Shown: positions 18,411-31,331, counted from the first letter of the stretch. The stretch: 34,258 bases of DNA from Methylobacteriaceae bacterium (GCA_947444195.1 CANEZL010000049.1:1-34258), one strand, 5' to 3'. Numbers and translations: made by a program. Notes: generated by a model from the letters alone, not told the origin.

Positions 18411-18920
18411 TTGCCCGATCAAGCCTACGCTCCGGCCCGGCCGGAGGCCCATCTCCTGCTCGACGTGGCGGGCACGCCCTGCGCGCTGCCGCGCAGCGCC
18501 GTCGCGGAGATCCTGCCGCTGCCGGACCTGTTCCGGCCCCCCGCCTGCGGGGCGTGGCTCGCCGGATTCCTCGATCTCGGCGGGAGCGTTCTGCCGGTGG
18601 TCGACCTCGCCCAGATCCTGGGCCTGCGCGCGGGCCTGTCCGAGCCCGGGCCCCACGCGCATCTCGTGCGCATGGCCGGCGAGGCGGTGGTCTACCAGGT
18701 CGAGCGGGCGACCGACCTCGTCGCCGTCGAGGCCGATTCCCTGCGGGCGGTGGCGCCGGGCCACAGCCTGAACGGCTGCGTGGCCGCCGAGATCCGCCGC
18801 GAGGGCGGGCTCGTCCACGTGCTCGATCCCGCGCGCCTGCTCAGCGCGGAGGAGCGGATCCGGGTGGCCGAGGCCGCCCGCGCCGCGCGGGCGCGCCTCG
18901 CGGCGCTCCCCGGCTCTTGA
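18411..18920 (+). CDS. cheW: CheW-like adaptor, first gene of the Wsp-like operon
   Basis: Scaffold that couples receptor to CheA (WspB/WspD role). 169 residues from the TTG at 18411. The SH3-like CheW fold runs from LLLDVAGTPCALPRSAVAEI to RREGGLVHVLDPARLL (about 15-145), with GFLDLGGSVLPVVDLAQILG as the central conserved block. The frame is open back to a GTG at 18291, but that leader is Cys/Arg-rich and unlike CheW; TTG is the only other in-frame start. A helical Ala/Arg tail follows the domain. The cheR start is 13 bases after its stop, and the gene begins about 150 bases from the divergent tRNA, so the operon promoter should lie between them. Confidence 0.8.
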   Translation: MPDQAYAPARPEAHLLLDVAGTPCALPRSAVAEILPLPDLFRPPACGAWLAGFLDLGGSVLPVVDLAQILGLRAGLSEPGPHAHLVRMAGEAVVYQVERATDLVAVEADSLRAVAPGHSLNGCVAAEIRREGGLVHVLDPARLLSAEERIRVAEAARAARARLAALPGS

Positions 18921-18933
18921 GGGCGAGCCCCGG

Positions 18934-20403
18934 ATGCGCCGGCGCGCGGCCGCCACCCTCTGCGACGATCCCGGCTACGCCGCGCTCAAGGCGCAGATCA
19001 TCGCCCGCACCGGCCATCACTACTACACGGACAAGGACGACCTGCTCTCCGACCGCCTGCGCCGCCGCTTCCGGGCGCGGGAGGCCGCCGATGCGGGCGC
19101 CTACGCCCTGCTGCTCGCGGCCGATCCCGCCGAGTGGCGGGCGCTGGAGGCCGAGATCACCATCGGCGAGACCTTCTTCTTCCGCTACGCCGAGCAGTTC
19201 GCGGCCCTGCGCGCGACCATCCTGCCGGACCTGATCGCGGCGCGGACGGGGGAGCGCACCCTGCGCGTCTGGAGCGCGGGCTGCTCCACGGGCGCGGAGC
19301 CTTACTCGCTCGCCATCCTCGCCCACGAATTGCTGGGGCCGGACCTGCCCGCCTGGCAGGTCTCGATCCTCGGCACCGACATCAGCGTCGCCGCGCTGGA
19401 GACCGCGCGGGCGGCCGTCTACGGCCGCTGGTCCCTGCGGACCTCGCCGGCGGAGGAGCGGCGGCGCTACTTCCACGCCCTGCCGCCCCGGCCCGGCATC
19501 GACCGCGGCGGCGCCTACGCCCTGCGCCCCGAGTACCGCGCCCTGGTGCGCTTCGAGCGGGCGAACCTCCTCGACCTCCTGGAGGCCGGCGCGCCGCCCC
19601 ATCTCGACGGGTTCGACCTCATCCTGTGCCGCAACGTGCTGATCTACTTCGACGCGGCCACGGTCGCCCGTCTCATGCGGGCCTTTGGGCAGCGCCTGCG
19701 CCCGGGGGGCTGGCTCCTGATCGGCCATGCCGAGCCGAACCCGGCCTTCGCGGGCTGGCTCGACGCGGTCGAGCTGCCGGGCACCGTCGCCTATCGCCGG
19801 CCCGGCGAGGGCGCGCGCCGCAGAGCCCCGCCGGGGCCGTGGAGCCCGCCCGTGCTGCCGGAGCCGGCGCCCCCCGCCCCGCCCCTGCCGGAGGAGAGGG
19901 TCCCGTCCCTGCCGGAGGCGGCCCCGGCGGCGCCCGCGCGGCCGGAGCCGGAGCTGGAGCCTGAGCCGCCCGCCGCGGCGCCGACGGCCGAGGCGGACGA
20001 GGCCGATCCCCTCTCCCGGGTGCGGGCGCTCGCCGATGCGGGGGATACCGGGGCGGCCTGGCGCCTGCTCCAGGAGGCGCTCGCGGCCCGGCCCACCGAT
20101 GCGGGCCTGCGCTTCTACGAGGGGCTCATCGCCGATTCCCTGGGGCGCGGGGCCGAGGCGGAGCGCGCCTTCCGCGCCGCCCTCTATCTCGAACCCGGCT
20201 TCGTGATGGCCCATTACCATCTCGGCCTGCTCCTCGTCGGCGCCGGCCGCCGGGGGGAGGCGTGGCGGGCCCTCGACAACGCCGCCCGTCTCAGCCAAGC
20301 CCTGCCCCGGGACGCAACCGTGCGCGAGGGCGGCGGCGGCACCGCGGGCGAGATCGCCCTCGGCGCCGCCCGCCTGCGCGACGGGATCGGAGGGGCGGCG
20401 TGA
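18934..20403 (+). CDS. cheR: CheR methyltransferase with Pro-rich linker and TPR domain (WspC-like)
   Basis: SAM-dependent methyltransferase that methylates receptor glutamates. 489 residues. CheR N helix domain (1-75), TFFFR motif at 80-84, SAM-binding VWSAGCSTGAEPYSLAIL (112-129), and the catalytic-domain block FDLILCRNVLIYFD. A linker of about 90 residues very rich in Pro, Ala and Glu follows (about 285-360), then a TPR-like region (about 370-450: ALAARPTDAGLRFYEGLIAD, AFRAALYLEPGFVMAHYHLG). WspC has this CheR-TPR design; it does not need the receptor pentapeptide, and the receptor here lacks one. Stop overlaps the next start as GTGA. Confidence 0.92.
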   Translation: MRRRAAATLCDDPGYAALKAQIIARTGHHYYTDKDDLLSDRLRRRFRAREAADAGAYALLLAADPAEWRALEAEITIGETFFFRYAEQFAALRATILPDLIAARTGERTLRVWSAGCSTGAEPYSLAILAHELLGPDLPAWQVSILGTDISVAALETARAAVYGRWSLRTSPAEERRRYFHALPPRPGIDRGGAYALRPEYRALVRFERANLLDLLEAGAPPHLDGFDLILCRNVLIYFDAATVARLMRAFGQRLRPGGWLLIGHAEPNPAFAGWLDAVELPGTVAYRRPGEGARRRAPPGPWSPPVLPEPAPPAPPLPEERVPSLPEAAPAAPARPEPELEPEPPAAAPTAEADEADPLSRVRALADAGDTGAAWRLLQEALAARPTDAGLRFYEGLIADSLGRGAEAERAFRAALYLEPGFVMAHYHLGLLLVGAGRRGEAWRALDNAARLSQALPRDATVREGGGGTAGEIALGAARLRDGIGGAA

Positions 20404-20969
20404 GCGTGCGCGGGGAAGCGGAGGCTGCAGCGAGGGCGGCGGAGCGCGGGCGGAGCCTGCGCGCGGCCCGCACCGCGGCGCTCGCCGCCCGGCGCGCGGA
20501 GGGCGCGGCCCGCCCGGCCACCGACTACCTCGTCTGCGCCTGCGGGCCCGAGCGCTACGGCCTGCCCCTCGCCGCCGCCGCCCAGGTCCTGCCCGCCCGT
20601 CCCGCCACGCCGGTGCCCGGCGCCGTGCCCGCCCTCATCGGCCTCGCGGCCCTGTCCGGGCGCATGGTCGGCGTCCTCGGTCTCGCCCGCGCCCTCGGGC
20701 GCCCGGCGGCCGATCCGGGCGCGGAGGGCCATCTCGTCCTGCTGCGGGGGGGCTCGCGCCCGGTGGCCCTCGCCGTCGACCGGGTGCTCGGCGCGGTCCG
20801 GGTCGAGGATGCCGCCGTCGAGCCCGTCCCCCCGGGGGGCGTGGGCGGCGAGATGGTTTCCGGCTATTGCCCGGCGCGGGCGCTCCCCGCCTCCGGCCCC
20901 GACGGGGGCCGGCCCGACGACTTCGTGATCCTCGACCTGCCGCGCCTGCTCAGGCGCGCCCTGCCCTGA
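20400..20969 (+). CDS. cheW: Second CheW-like adaptor (WspD-like)
   Basis: 189-residue coupling protein. The GTG at 20400 overlaps the cheR TGA, implying translational coupling. An Ala/Arg-rich helical N-terminus of about 40 residues precedes the CheW domain (YLVCACGPERYGLPLAAAAQ to FVILDLPRLLRRAL), with IGLAALSGRMVGVLGLARAL as the central block. The two adaptors in this operon differ strongly, as WspB and WspD do, which suggests distinct partners. No phospho-accepting domain. Confidence 0.85.
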   Translation: MSVRGEAEAAARAAERGRSLRAARTAALAARRAEGAARPATDYLVCACGPERYGLPLAAAAQVLPARPATPVPGAVPALIGLAALSGRMVGVLGLARALGRPAADPGAEGHLVLLRGGSRPVALAVDRVLGAVRVEDAAVEPVPPGGVGGEMVSGYCPARALPASGPDGGRPDDFVILDLPRLLRRALP

Positions 20970-21011
20970 TCCGCCTTGCCTTGATCCGCCCTGTCCCGAC
21001 CCGCCCTCCCC
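20967..21011 (+). repeat. Three degenerate 15-bp direct repeats after cheW
   Basis: TGATCCGCCTTGCCT, TGATCCGCCCTGTCC and CGACCCGCCCTCCCC run head to tail from the cheW stop codon. The first repeat supplies the TGA. A perfect 8-bp palindromic stem (20941-20948 with 20951-20958) lies just before. Function unknown; possibly slippage-derived spacer. Confidence 0.45.
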
Positions 21012-21055
21012 GTCCGGCCCCGAGCCGGCCGGCCGATCCCCGGAGCTGACCCGCC

Positions 21056-22726
21056 TTGTCGATCTCGATCGGAAAACGGATCCTCCTCGGCTTCGTCGCC
21101 GTCACCGTGGTCCTCGTGGCGATGGGGCTCTACGCCATCGGCCAGATCGGGGCGGTGCGCGACACCACCGACGCCATCGTCGCCCGCGACCTGAAGGTGG
21201 CGCGCCAGTTCGACGACCTCGCCAACAAGGCCCGCGACATGGGCCTGATGCGCCGCAACGCGGTGATCGACCTCCTCTCCCGCAGGACCGACGCCCAGGC
21301 GATCAGCCGGTCCCTGGAGGCCTGGCGCGTCGCCGCGGGCGAATCGGAGACGCTCATCGCGCTGCTCGCCCGCGAGGCCGACGAGTACGCGGGAAGCGCG
21401 ATCTCGCCCACCCGCGCCACGATCTGGCGGCGCCTCGGCCAGAGCGTCAACGAGACCGGCAACCGCTTCCGGCAGCTGCGCGGGGCGAGCGAGGCCCAGA
21501 TCGCCGCGATCACCGCGCGGGACGTGGACGGGGTCGAGGCCCGCAACGAGGAGATCAACCGCATGCAGGAGACGGTCCTGCGCGGCGTCGAGCAGGGGCG
21601 CGACGTCCTCGACGAGGGCATCGTGGCCGGCCAGCGCGCGGTGCAGGCGGTCTACGAGGCGAGCCGGACGCTCATCCTCGCCATCCTCGTCGCCTGCACC
21701 CTGCTCAGCATCCTCGTCACGGTGCTGATCAGCCGCGCGGTGGTCCGCCCCCTCACCACGGTGATGACCTTCGTGGAGCGGGTGGGCTCGGGCGACCTCT
21801 CCGGCGCGTTGCCGGCGCAGGGCAACGACGAGATCGCCCGCCTCGGCCGCACCCTCAACGGGATGGTGGCGGGCCTGGCCGAACTCGCGCGCACCAACCG
21901 CGCGGCCACCGCCGACCTCAACGCGGCGGCGGCCGAGATCCGCGCCTCCGCCCAGGAGCAGGCGGCTTCCGTGGAGGAGCAGTTCGCCGCCGTGCAGGAG
22001 ACCGCGGCGACGGTGGACGAGATCACCCATTCGGGGGCGCAGATCACCAAGCGCGCGGGGGAGGTCATCGCCACCGCCAAGGCCACGGCGCAGACCTCGC
22101 GGCAGGGCCTGCGGGCGGTGGCCGACACCGCCAAGGCCATGGACGCCATCCGCGAGCAGGCGGAGGCGGTGGCCGGCAACATCGTGGCGCTGTCCGAGAA
22201 GACGCAGGCGATCGGCGACATCATCGAGAGCGTCAACGACATCTCGGAGCGCACGCACCTGCTCGCCCTCAACGCGGCCATCGAGGCGGCCGCCGCCGGC
22301 GAGAGCGGGCGCAGCTTCTCGGTGGTCGCCGCCGAGATGAAGCTGCTCGCCGACCAGGCCAAGGCCGCGACGGGGCAGGTGCGCGGCATCCTCGGCGAGA
22401 TCCAGCGGGGCATCAACACCTCGGTCATGCTCACCGAGGAGGCGGTCAAGCGCGCCGCCACCGGCAAGACGCGCTCCGACACCACCCAGCGCACGATCGA
22501 GGAGATCTCGGCGCGCGTGGAGGAGAACGTCCAGACCTTCCAGCAGATCGTCGCCTCCACGAACCAGCAGCAGCTCGGCATCGAGCAGGTGATGGGCGCC
22601 CTCCAGAACATCCGCCAGGCGAGCCAGCAGACGGCGGCCGGCACCCGCGAGGTCGAGGCGGCCTCGGCCAACCTCACCGAGCTGGCGCAGGCCCTGATGA
22701 CCCTCGCCGAGCGCTACCGCCACTGA
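21056..22726 (+). CDS. Transmembrane methyl-accepting receptor (WspA-like)
   Basis: Inner-membrane chemoreceptor of 556 residues. Membrane helix 1 at about 8-28, a periplasmic four-helix-bundle-type domain at about 30-203 (all helical, charged), membrane helix 2 at about 205-225, HAMP at about 226-280, and a long cytoplasmic hairpin. The tip is DISERTHLLALNAAIEAAAA followed by GESGRSFSVVAAEMKLLADQ (about 396-434), closer to recalled WspA than to flagellar receptors. It ends LAERYRH with no NWETF-like tether. TTG start at 21056, with GGAG upstream. WspA senses surface contact or envelope stress in Pseudomonas; the stimulus here is unknown. Confidence 0.92.
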   Translation: MSISIGKRILLGFVAVTVVLVAMGLYAIGQIGAVRDTTDAIVARDLKVARQFDDLANKARDMGLMRRNAVIDLLSRRTDAQAISRSLEAWRVAAGESETLIALLAREADEYAGSAISPTRATIWRRLGQSVNETGNRFRQLRGASEAQIAAITARDVDGVEARNEEINRMQETVLRGVEQGRDVLDEGIVAGQRAVQAVYEASRTLILAILVACTLLSILVTVLISRAVVRPLTTVMTFVERVGSGDLSGALPAQGNDEIARLGRTLNGMVAGLAELARTNRAATADLNAAAAEIRASAQEQAASVEEQFAAVQETAATVDEITHSGAQITKRAGEVIATAKATAQTSRQGLRAVADTAKAMDAIREQAEAVAGNIVALSEKTQAIGDIIESVNDISERTHLLALNAAIEAAAAGESGRSFSVVAAEMKLLADQAKAATGQVRGILGEIQRGINTSVMLTEEAVKRAATGKTRSDTTQRTIEEISARVEENVQTFQQIVASTNQQQLGIEQVMGALQNIRQASQQTAAGTREVEAASANLTELAQALMTLAERYRH

Positions 22727-22772
22727 TGGCCCCGCCCGTCCCGCCAGCGCTCCGGAGCGGGGGCCCGGAGCC

Positions 22773-25043
22773 GTGAGCGACATCCGCCAGCTCCTGCTCG
22801 CCGCCTTCGAGGTCGAGCACCGCGAGCATCTCGAGGCGATCCGCGCGGCGCTCGCCGCCGCGGGGGCGGGCCGGCTGCCCGACTGGAACGACGTGTTCCG
22901 GCGCGCCCACAGCCTCAAGGGGGCGGCGCGCGCCGTCGACCTGCCCGAAATCGAGAGCCTCGCCCACCGCCTGGAGGCCCTGTTCGAGCGGGTCCGCAGC
23001 GGCGCGCCGCTGGGCCGGCAGGGGACCAACGCCACCCATCTCGCCCTCGACCGGATCGAGGCCTACGTCGCCGGTCTCGCCGAGGCGCCCCCCGCGCCGA
23101 TGCCCGCCGACGCCCTCGCGGCCCTCGACGCCTGCCTCGCCGCCCCGCCGGAGAGCGCCGAGGGCGAGACGCCGGACATGTCGGGGGATGCGGGCCCCGA
23201 TCCGGCCGGCGCCGCGCCTCTGGAGGAGCCGGCCGCGCCCGAGCAGGCCCTCGCCGAGGCCCCCCGCGAGGGCCCGCCCGAGCCCGCCCAGGGGATGCTG
23301 CGGGTGCCCGCCGAGGCCGTCGAGGCGATGGCGCGGGCGAGCCACGACCTCGTGGGCAGCCTCGGCGCCGGCGCCCCCGTCGCCGACGGCCTCGGCCGCC
23401 TCGCCCGCCAGGCGGCCGAGTTGCGGGCACAGGCCGCCGCCCTCGCCGCGACGCTCGCGCCCGCGCTCTCCGCCGATCCCGCCGCGCGGGCATCCCTGCG
23501 CGCCGTCGAGACGGCGCTCTCGGGCCTCGCCCGCGAGGCCGCCGAGACCGCGCGGCGCCACGCCGCCGCGGGGGGCGCCCTGGAGGGGGCCGCCGCCCGG
23601 GTGCGGGCCGAGGCCGAGCGCCTCGCCCTGGTGGCCGCCGAGACCGTGCTCGGTCCGCTGGCCCGCTCCCTGCGCGAGACCGCCCGCGCCCAGGGGCGCG
23701 AGGTGGACGTGACCGTGACCGGCCTCGACGTGCCGGTGGACCGGGCCACACTCCAGGCCCTGAAGGATCCGGTGCTGCACGCCCTGCGCAACGCCCTGAG
23801 CCACGGCCACGAGCCCCCCACCCGGCGCGCCGCCGCGGGCAAGCCCCCCGCCCTCGCCATCGGCCTGGACGTCGCCGTCCGCGGCGGGCGCCTCCACGTC
23901 GCCGTCTCCGACGACGGGCCGGGGCCGAACCTCGCGGCGATCGCCGAGCGCGCCCGCGCGCGCGGCCTCCTCGGCGCGGACGAGGCGGCGGGGCCCGAGA
24001 CGCTGCTCGGCCTCGTCTTCGAGCCGGGCTTCTCCACGGCCGCCGCGGTGGACACCCTGTCGGGCCGCGGTTTCGGCCTCTCGGTGGCGGCGGACGCCGC
24101 GCGCGCGCTCCAGGGCAGCGTCCGCCTGGAGGCGGGGGAGCCCTGGGGTTCGCGCCTCGTCATGAGCCTGCCTCTCGCGGCGGCCCGCCGCAGCCTGCTC
24201 CTCGTGGAGGCCGGGGGCGGCACCTACGCCCTGCCCGGCGCCGCCGTGGAGCGCCTGCTGCGCGTGGACCGCGCGGCCCTGTCGCAGGCCATGGGCCGCA
24301 CGCTCCTGCGCTTGGCCGGCCCCGACGGCGCCGAGGCCAGCCTGCCCGTTGTCGGCCTCGCCGAGGTGCTGGGCCTGCCCCCCGCCGCTCCGTCCCCGCG
24401 GCTCGCCGCCGTGCTCCTGCGGGCCGCCGGGCGGCGCTTCGCCCTCGCGGTGGAGCGCCTCGACGACGTGCGCACCCTTCTCGTCCTGCCCCTGCCCGCC
24501 GTCGGCGCGGCGCCGGACCTCGTGGTGGGCACCGCGGTCCTGGCGGGGGAGCGGCCCGTCCTCGTCCTCGATCCCGAGGGGCTCGCCGCCCGTGCCGAGG
24601 GCGCCGGCGCCCTCCATTCCGCGGAGACGGAGCCCGCGGGTGGAACGACGGCGGAGGCGCGACGTTCGACGTTGCGCGCCACGATCCTCGTCGTGGACGA
24701 TTCCATCACCACGCGGACCTTGGAGAAGGGGATCTTGGAAGCGGCCGGCTACCGGGTGGTCGTCTGCGTCGACGGCCAGGATGCCCTCGAACGGCTGCGC
24801 GCCGAGATCGAGCCGGTGGACCTCGTGCTCGCCGACGTGGAGATGCCCCGCCTCGACGGGTTCGGCCTGCTCCAGGCCCTCAGGGCCGACGACCGCTTCC
24901 GGCGCCTGCCCACCGTGCTGATGACCTCCCGCGGCGATCCCGAGGACGTGGCCCGCGGCCTCGAACTCGGGGCCGACGCCTATCTCACCAAGCAGGCCTT
25001 CGACCAGCGCGGCCTGCTCGACACCATCGGCCGGCTGCTGTGA
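22773..25043 (+). CDS. cheA: CheA-type histidine kinase fused to a C-terminal receiver (WspE-like)
   Basis: 756 residues. The HPt domain (1-105) has the phosphorylation site His46 in AHSLKGAAR. A Pro/Ala/Glu-rich linker is followed by the dimerisation region (about 175-325), then the ATPase with N-box HALRNALSHG, G-boxes VSDDGPGPN and GRGFGLS. CheW-like regulatory domain about 465-620. Receiver 636-756, with acid pair ILVVDDS, phospho-acceptor Asp688 (LVLADVEMP) and Lys740 (YLTKQ). The kinase domains are more diverged than in flagellar CheA, as in WspE. GTG start at 22773 after CGGAG. The stop overlaps the cheB start. Confidence 0.93.
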   Translation: MSDIRQLLLAAFEVEHREHLEAIRAALAAAGAGRLPDWNDVFRRAHSLKGAARAVDLPEIESLAHRLEALFERVRSGAPLGRQGTNATHLALDRIEAYVAGLAEAPPAPMPADALAALDACLAAPPESAEGETPDMSGDAGPDPAGAAPLEEPAAPEQALAEAPREGPPEPAQGMLRVPAEAVEAMARASHDLVGSLGAGAPVADGLGRLARQAAELRAQAAALAATLAPALSADPAARASLRAVETALSGLAREAAETARRHAAAGGALEGAAARVRAEAERLALVAAETVLGPLARSLRETARAQGREVDVTVTGLDVPVDRATLQALKDPVLHALRNALSHGHEPPTRRAAAGKPPALAIGLDVAVRGGRLHVAVSDDGPGPNLAAIAERARARGLLGADEAAGPETLLGLVFEPGFSTAAAVDTLSGRGFGLSVAADAARALQGSVRLEAGEPWGSRLVMSLPLAAARRSLLLVEAGGGTYALPGAAVERLLRVDRAALSQAMGRTLLRLAGPDGAEASLPVVGLAEVLGLPPAAPSPRLAAVLLRAAGRRFALAVERLDDVRTLLVLPLPAVGAAPDLVVGTAVLAGERPVLVLDPEGLAARAEGAGALHSAETEPAGGTTAEARRSTLRATILVVDDSITTRTLEKGILEAAGYRVVVCVDGQDALERLRAEIEPVDLVLADVEMPRLDGFGLLQALRADDRFRRLPTVLMTSRGDPEDVARGLELGADAYLTKQAFDQRGLLDTIGRLL

Positions 25044-26142
25044 CGGGAGGGGACGCGGTGTCGGGCCCGGTGCGCGTGATGCTCGTGGAGGACAGCCTCG
25101 TGGTGCGGGAACTCCTGCGCCACATCGTCTCGCGCGATTCCCGCCTGGAGGTCGTGGCGGCGGCCGCCTCCGGCGAGGAGGCCCTGAGCCTGATCGGCAC
25201 GGTGCGGCCCGACGTGGTCTCGATGGATATCCGCCTGCCGGGCATCGACGGCCTGGAGACCACCCGCCGGATCATGTCCGAGCACCCGACGCCGATCGTC
25301 GTGGTGGCCGACGCGGTGGAGGACGCCTCCCTGCGCATCTCGATGAACGCGCTCAGGGCCGGCGCCCTCTCCGTGGTGGAGAAGCCGGTGGCCACCACCC
25401 ATGCCGGCTATGCGGGCGTGGCCGACGAGATCTGCACGCAGCTGCGCATCATGGCCCAGGTGCCGGTGATCCGCCGCCGCCCGATCGGCGGGGGCTGGGC
25501 CTCCCGGGCCGGCACGCCGCCGGCGACGCCCGCGCCCGCCTCCGCGCAGGCCCCGACCGTGGTCGGGGGCCCGACCGTGCTGGGCATCGCCGCCTCCACC
25601 GGCGGCCCCCCGGCGCTCGCCCGGGTGCTCGGCGCCCTGCCCGCCGATTTTCCGCTGCCCATCCTCCTCGTGCAGCACATGGGCGCGGCCTTCATGGACG
25701 GCTTCGCCGCCTGGCTCGACGGCGTGGTGCCCCTCGCCGTCGGCGTGGCCCGGGACGGGGAGACGGCCGAGCCCGGCCGCGTCTACGTGGCGCCCGGCGA
25801 CCGGCATCTCGAACTCGGCGTCGGCCGGACCCTGCGCATCCTCGACAGCGCCCCGGTCTCGGGCCAGCGCCCGGCCGCCACCGTGCTGTTCCGCTCCCTC
25901 GCCCGGCAATGCGGCGGGGCCGGCATCGGCGTCCTGCTCACCGGCATGGGCGAGGACGGGGCGCTCGGCCTCCTCGACATGCACGGGGCGGGCGCCGCCA
26001 CGGTGGCCGAGCACGAGAGCAGCGCCGTGGTCTACGGGATGCCGGCCGCCGCCGTGCGCCTCGGGGCCGCGCGCAGCATCCTGCCCCTCGACCGCGTGGC
26101 CGCCCACATCCTCCGCCTCGCCGATCCGGCCGGGGCCCCGCC

Positions 26143-26146
<4 letters not shown>
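25040..26146 (+). CDS. cheB: CheB methylesterase with receiver domain (WspF-like)
   Basis: Removes receptor methyl groups when its receiver is phosphorylated. 368 residues. Receiver 10-130 with Asp63 (VSMDIRLPG) and Lys115 (VVEKP). A Pro/Ala linker, then the esterase with triad Ser186 (IAASTGGPPAL), His213 (VQHMG) and Asp307 (GMGEDGALG). All catalytic residues are present. GTG start at 25040 shares bases with the kinase stop (GTGA), and its own stop overlaps the next start. In Pseudomonas, loss of WspF locks the Wsp system on, so this gene is the expected negative regulator. Confidence 0.95.
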
Positions 26147-29747
<3,601 letters not shown>

Positions 29748-29895
29748 GCGTCACGGCTCCCGGACCCCTTTCCCTCGATCGCCTCGGCTCGCGCGCGGGC
29801 CTCCCCGCCCCGCGAGGAGGAGCGGACCCGAGCCTGTTGGTGCGCCGAGGCGAGCGGCGGGATCGGGTCTCCGATTCTCCCGGCCTGCTGCCACC

Positions 29896-29919
29896 CTGCT
29901 GACAGAATGCTGGCAGCAG
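29896..29919. promoter_or_regulatory. 24-bp dyad upstream of the GST/WYL pair
   Basis: CTGCTGACAG (29896-29905), AATG, CTGGCAGCAG (29910-29919): a 10-bp inverted repeat with one mismatch. An overlapping perfect 9-bp pair is CTGCTGCCA (29885-29893) with TGGCAGCAG (29911-29919). It lies 55-90 bases before the GST start, a good position for an operator, perhaps for the WYL regulator downstream. The remainder of 29748-29884 shows nothing notable. Confidence 0.5.
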
Positions 29920-29974
29920 CCTATCGGTAGATCCTCTCCGTGGCCGCCGCTCCGGCGCCCCTGGAGGATCACCG

Positions 29975-30577
29975 ATGCTGACGCTGTTCCACGCTCCCCG
30001 CTCCCGCTCGACCCGGATCCTCTGGCTCCTGGAGGAGCTCGGCGCCGATTGCGCGGTCCGCTACGTCGGCATCCGCTACCTCGACGGGAGCGGCACCGGG
30101 CCCGATCCGGCCAACCGCCACCCGGACAAGAAGGTGCCGGCCCTGGACCACGACGGCACGATCGTCAGCGAGAGCACCGCGGTCGCGCTCTATCTCTGCG
30201 ATCTGCTCCCCGCCGCCGGCCTGGCTCCGGCCGTCGGGGACCCCGAGCGCGGGGCCTACCTCACCTGGCTCTGCTGGGCCGACAACGAGCTCGGTGCCGC
30301 GGTGATGCAGCGCATGATGGGCGGCGGCCGAGACCCGCAGGCGGCGGCCTCCTACGACGCGGCGATGCGGCGGCTGACCGAGGCGCTGGCGCGGGGCCCC
30401 TACCTCATGGGCGCGCGCTTCACGGCGGTCGACGTGATGATCGCGCCCTTCCTCGCCTTCGCCCGGCCCCACCTGCCCGAGAGCGCGGCCATCGACGGCT
30501 ATCTCGCCCGCATGGCCGAGCGCCCGGCCCATGCCCGTGCCCAGGCGCGGGACCTGCCGCCCGCCCAGGCCGCCTGA
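29975..30577 (+). CDS. Glutathione S-transferase family protein
   Basis: 200-residue cytosolic GST-fold protein. Thioredoxin-like N domain (1-78): MLTLFHAPRSRSTRILWLLE with Ser/Arg near the usual glutathione-activating position, cis-Pro in KKVPAL (Pro55), and the glutathione-contacting Glu-Ser pair at 66-67 (VSESTAVALYL). Helical C domain 85-195 with the FTAVDVMIAPFL motif. The ATG at 29975 follows GGAGG. Substrate unknown. The regulator gene starts 13 bases after its stop, so the two are surely co-transcribed. Confidence 0.9.
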   Translation: MLTLFHAPRSRSTRILWLLEELGADCAVRYVGIRYLDGSGTGPDPANRHPDKKVPALDHDGTIVSESTAVALYLCDLLPAAGLAPAVGDPERGAYLTWLCWADNELGAAVMQRMMGGGRDPQAAASYDAAMRRLTEALARGPYLMGARFTAVDVMIAPFLAFARPHLPESAAIDGYLARMAERPAHARAQARDLPPAQAA

Positions 30578-30590
30578 TCCCACGGATCCC

Positions 30591-31304
30591 GTGCGCCGCG
30601 CCGACCGCCTGTTCGAGATCATCCAGATCCTGCGCCGCGCCCGCGGACCCGTCACCGCGGACGCGATCGCGGCGGAGCTGGAGACGAGCCGGCGGTCGGT
30701 CTACCGCGACATCGCCGCCCTGACGGCCCAGCGCGTGCCGATCCGCGGCGAGGCGGGTATCGGCTACGTGCTCGAGCAGGGCTTCGACCTGCCGCCGCTG
30801 ATGCTCACCGCCGACGAGATCGAGGCGGTGGTGCTCGGCGCGCAATGGGTCGCGGCCCATGCCGATCCGGCCCTTGCCCGCGCCGCCGCGGACGTCCTCG
30901 CGAAGGTCTCCGCCGTCGTTCCGGCGGCCCTGCGCGGGCTCATCGAGGTTCCGAGCGTCGGCACGCCGCCCCGCCAGGACCCGCCGGTGGGCGGCGCGAT
31001 CGACGTCGCCCGGCTGCGGGCCTGGAGCCAGCAGGGCCGCAAGCTCGCCATCGCCTATGTCGACGAGGCGGGGCGCGCCAGCGAGCGGACCGTCTGGCCG
31101 CTCCTCGTCGGCTATCTCGACGCGGTGCGGGTGCTGGTCGGGTGGTGCGAGCTGCGCGCGGATTTCCGCATGTTCCGGATCGACCGCCTGCGCACGGTGG
31201 ACTTCCTCGATGCGCGCTATCCCGAGCGCCGCGCCGCCCTGCGCCGCCGCTGGCTCGCCGCGATGCAGGCGCGCCACGGTCCCGAGATCCGCCCGGCCGG
31301 ATAA
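30591..31304 (+). CDS. HTH-WYL (YafY-like) transcriptional regulator
   Basis: 237 residues. N-terminal HTH_11 winged helix (1-58: RADRLFEIIQILRRARGPVT, ELETSRRSVYRDIAALTAQR). Then the regulatory part with LPPLMLTADEIEAVVLGAQW and a WYL domain (about 130-215) ending FRMFRIDRLRTVDFLDARYP. WYL domains can bind nucleotide or nucleic-acid ligands; the ligand here is unknown. GTG start at 30591; an ORF start at 30531 would overlap the GST gene. Paired with the GST gene and likely to act on the dyad upstream. Confidence 0.9.
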   Translation: MRRADRLFEIIQILRRARGPVTADAIAAELETSRRSVYRDIAALTAQRVPIRGEAGIGYVLEQGFDLPPLMLTADEIEAVVLGAQWVAAHADPALARAAADVLAKVSAVVPAALRGLIEVPSVGTPPRQDPPVGGAIDVARLRAWSQQGRKLAIAYVDEAGRASERTVWPLLVGYLDAVRVLVGWCELRADFRMFRIDRLRTVDFLDARYPERRAALRRRWLAAMQARHGPEIRPAG

Positions 31305-31309
31305 CGAAA

Positions 31310-31331
31310 AAGGCGGCCCGGAGGCCGCCTT
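31310..31331 (-). terminator. Terminator of the rpoA-rplQ operon
   Basis: AAGGCGGCC (31310-31318), loop CGGA, GGCCGCCTT (31323-31331). Read on the minus strand, the stem is followed by TTTTTCG, giving a proper intrinsic terminator after rplQ. It may also stop the convergent WYL transcript. Confidence 0.85.

Noticed and set aside
20864..23035. 723-residue minus-strand frame across the receptor gene
   Set aside because: Shadow of the chemoreceptor; no recognisable domain and no ribosome site.
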